A stretch of DNA of 64,000 nt. Origin: Gossypium raimondii. Taxonomy: Eukaryota; Streptophyta; Magnoliopsida; Malvales; Malvaceae. Numbering within the stretch: position 1 is the stretch's first letter; every line of letters begins with the position of its first letter. A program made the translations under genes and the position numbers. The notes under the pieces were generated by a model, which saw only the letters and a list, made by a program, of their open reading frames with translations, did no database searches and was not told where the DNA came from. The stretch spans positions 18,414,001 to 18,478,000 of the forward strand of contig NC_068569.1 in the NCBI RefSeq assembly GCF_025698545.1, read 5' to 3'. This document shows positions 62,149 through 64,000 of the stretch, piece by piece.

Positions 62149-63594
62149 CATATCATTTCATTCAATTCAAAACATTGCATCATTTATTCGAACCACATAT
62201 ACACATACAATTTATATCATTAAATTCAACTTAAAGAATTTGTATTACACATTCGAACAATATCATATATTTATTTAATATATGCTATTAACTTCATCTT
62301 ATTAAACTCAAGCATGCACGATATAACATATTCAATATTTGTAAAATAAAATTTCAACATTCCAATTTCTACTTGTATATCCGGTTAACAATATGAAAAT
62401 AACAAAGCTAATTCAACTTATTAAACTTAAAACATACATTCGGCTAACAATTTATATAATTCATAAAATCAAATTTAGCTTATAGAACATAAAATTCAGC
62501 TTATAGAACATATATATATTCTAATTTAATGACATACATTTGCTATTAGACTTATTTCGGATATCAGCGGACACGATCGACTATTCGATTACTTTCGTTT
62601 TTCCCCGATCCAAATTCGTTTTCTTCGTTTCTTGATCTAAACATAATCAAATTTAACCTTTTATTCATCAAAACATTCAATTAAGTTCAAAATACATAAA
62701 TGGTAAAATTACCATTTTGCCCCTAACATTTTACACTTTTTGCAATTTAGTCCTTTTTGCACAAAACACAAAATACACAAAATTTGCCCATACCACACAA
62801 GGGCTAAATATTCATGGTTCTCATACAAGTCCACACATTGCATTTATTTCACACTTTAGTCCCCCAAAAATTTAATTTCACAATTTAACCCTAATTACTC
62901 AATTTCATCAAAAATTCAAAAACAATACATGTTAATCTAACAAATATATTTCATATTTCACCTACTAGCATCATAAAATTCAAGCATTCATCAATGGCAC
63001 ATTTCAAAATTATTCACAATTCACAAAATTAAGACATGGGTTTTGAAGAACACGAAACAACGATCTTAAAACGTAAAAATTTTTAAAACCCAACAAAATA
63101 CATACCTAAATTAAGGATTACAAGTGCGAACCAAGCTTTCTTTTTTTTTCTTTGTCTTTTGAAGTTTCGCTAAAATGATGAACCTTTTGCATGTTTCTTT
63201 TATTTTTATGTTTTATTATAACATATATTATCAAAATTTTTAGTTTACCAATTTAACCTTAAATAATTAATATACAAAACATATAATATAAGGTCATTCT
63301 TGACCATTGGCATCCACTAACTTATATAGTGGGCTAATTGCATCATAGAACCTCCAAATTATAAAGACAACAACAATTAAACACTTTCATATTTAACCAC
63401 TAAATTTTCATTTTACGCGATTTAATCTTTTTTATTTAATTAGACACTCAAATGACAAAATTAAAACACGAAAATTTCACACAATTAAATTCACACATAA
63501 TAAACACACAAAATAATATTAAAATATTTTTTTAACTCGGACTTGTGGTCCCGAAACCACTATGTCCAATTAGAGTCGAAATCGGGCTGTTACA
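60796..63594 (-). repeat. 5' LTR of the complete chromovirus
   Basis: 2799 bp. Its inner end reads TATAACACC on the plus strand, so on the element strand the terminal CA is TA. Contains the promoter of the element; no TATA box singled out because of long TA runs. Confidence 0.93.
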
Positions 63595-63599
63595 GATAC

Positions 63600-63770
63600 T
63601 TCGACTTCGAGTCGTTGAGACACTGAGTGTCAAATTATTACTTCGGATAAATTCGATGAGGTAATGGGTACCAATTTACTTCGGCATGGCCGATGAGACA
63701 CTGAGTGTCAACTTATTACTTCGAATTATCCGATGAGGCACTGAGTGCCAAACTGGTGTGTTTTGGTTGG
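63600..63770. repeat. Sub-repeats, CGATGAGxCACTGAGTGTCAA type, in LTR B
   Basis: Three to four units combining CGATGAGACACTGAGTGTCAACTTATTACTTCG, each with the dyad CACTGAGTG; spacing about 60-65 bp. Confidence 0.8.
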
Positions 63771-64000
63771 ATCCGTGTATCCGTCCGAGTCCGTGTCATG
63801 TTAATAGGGGTTATTGAATAAAATAGTGTTATGATTGATATTGAGTGGTGATTTGAGATATGGTTAGAGACATATGATTTGTGTATTTATGAATTGAATA
63901 TGAATTAACAATATTGTTGTTCAAATGATTTGTGTTCATATTGTGAAAAGCTATCTGGGATAGCAAATGATAAAAATTGAATGTGTTAAAAATACCTTAT

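Larger units (their letters stand above)
53228..63594 (-). mobile_element. Complete Ty3/gypsy chromovirus (Tekay/Del-like), coding-defective
   Basis: 10,367 bp between perfect target duplications GATAC (53223-53227 and 63595-63599). On the minus strand: 5' LTR 63594-60796, PBS, gag, protease, RT, RNase H, integrase, chromodomain, PPT, 3' LTR 56015-53228. The LTRs are ~2.8 kb and nearly identical. The pol order (integrase last) is Ty3/gypsy; a chromodomain-type C-terminus (HKHGVEEATWESED), very long LTRs and a CKHCG...CFKCG gag suggest the Tekay/Del clade. The coding region is interrupted, so it cannot supply its own proteins. Inserted in LTR B; the youngest layer of the stack judged by LTR identity. 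Confidence 0.95.
49204..64000 (+). mobile_element. LTR B, inserted in LTR A, runs off the window
   Basis: Starts TGTAATGACCCGATAGTCACGG at 49204; AAATT at 49199-49203 is the presumptive left target copy. Own sequence: 49204-50067, 52852-53227 and 63595 to the right edge; the gaps are LTR C and the complete chromovirus. It includes an array of CACTGAGTGTC repeats near 63.6 kb. No coding sequence of its own. Whether it is a solo LTR or the left LTR of a longer element cannot be seen. Confidence 0.65.

Overview
The window looks like nuclear DNA of a dicot, most probably a cotton (Gossypium) or close Malvaceae relative. Seen: genes split by GT-AG introns, AT-rich intergenic DNA, plant-type proteins, and Ty3/gypsy LTRs carrying arrays of ACACGGGCGTGTG-type sub-repeats. 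The link of those sub-repeats to cotton is from memory and was not checked.

Layout. 0.1-2.0 kb (-): decayed PEPKR2-like protein kinase with a nonsense codon and a frameshift. 2.9-4.0 kb: large inverted-repeat element. 4.5-8.1 kb (+): intact 12-exon SAICAR synthetase gene (purine synthesis, PUR7), predicted 405 aa. 8.95-10.7 kb (-): intact two-exon PPR gene, 520 aa, convergent with PUR7. 11.9-31.7 kb: three tandem purine permease (PUP-family) copies, all on the minus strand. Copy 2 looks intact, copy 1 has lost its ancestral start codon and carries a copia fragment in its intron, and copy 3 is frameshifted. The spaces between them hold solo LTRs, one nested in another LTR-like element, and an inverted-repeat element. 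31.7-38.3 kb: gene-free, very AT-rich, with internal duplications and a third inverted-repeat element. 38.35-40.9 kb (+): intact 8-exon MATE/DETOXIFICATION transporter gene, 491 aa.

41-64 kb is transposon territory: relics of a gypsy gag and a LINE ORF1, then a nested stack. An old plus-strand gypsy chromovirus remnant is interrupted by a solo LTR inside its chromodomain codons. Its 3' LTR is entered by a second LTR (B), which carries both another solo LTR (C) and a complete 10.37-kb chromovirus on the minus strand. That element has two ~2.8-kb LTRs, a PBS, a PPT and a perfect 5-bp target duplication, but its gag-pol is broken. LTR B runs off the right edge.

The intact genes are ordinary housekeeping, organelle and transport genes. 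PUR7 (purine synthesis) and the PUP cluster (purine-base/cytokinin-type transport in the family) both concern purines, but nothing suggests more than chance proximity. I see no novel multi-gene system. The points of real interest are the mosaic history of the PUP duplicates, a recently inserted but coding-dead retroelement, and the layered insertions, which can be ordered in time by target duplications. Exon coordinates were derived by hand from splice signals and frame continuity. Repeat edges without a target duplication are approximate.
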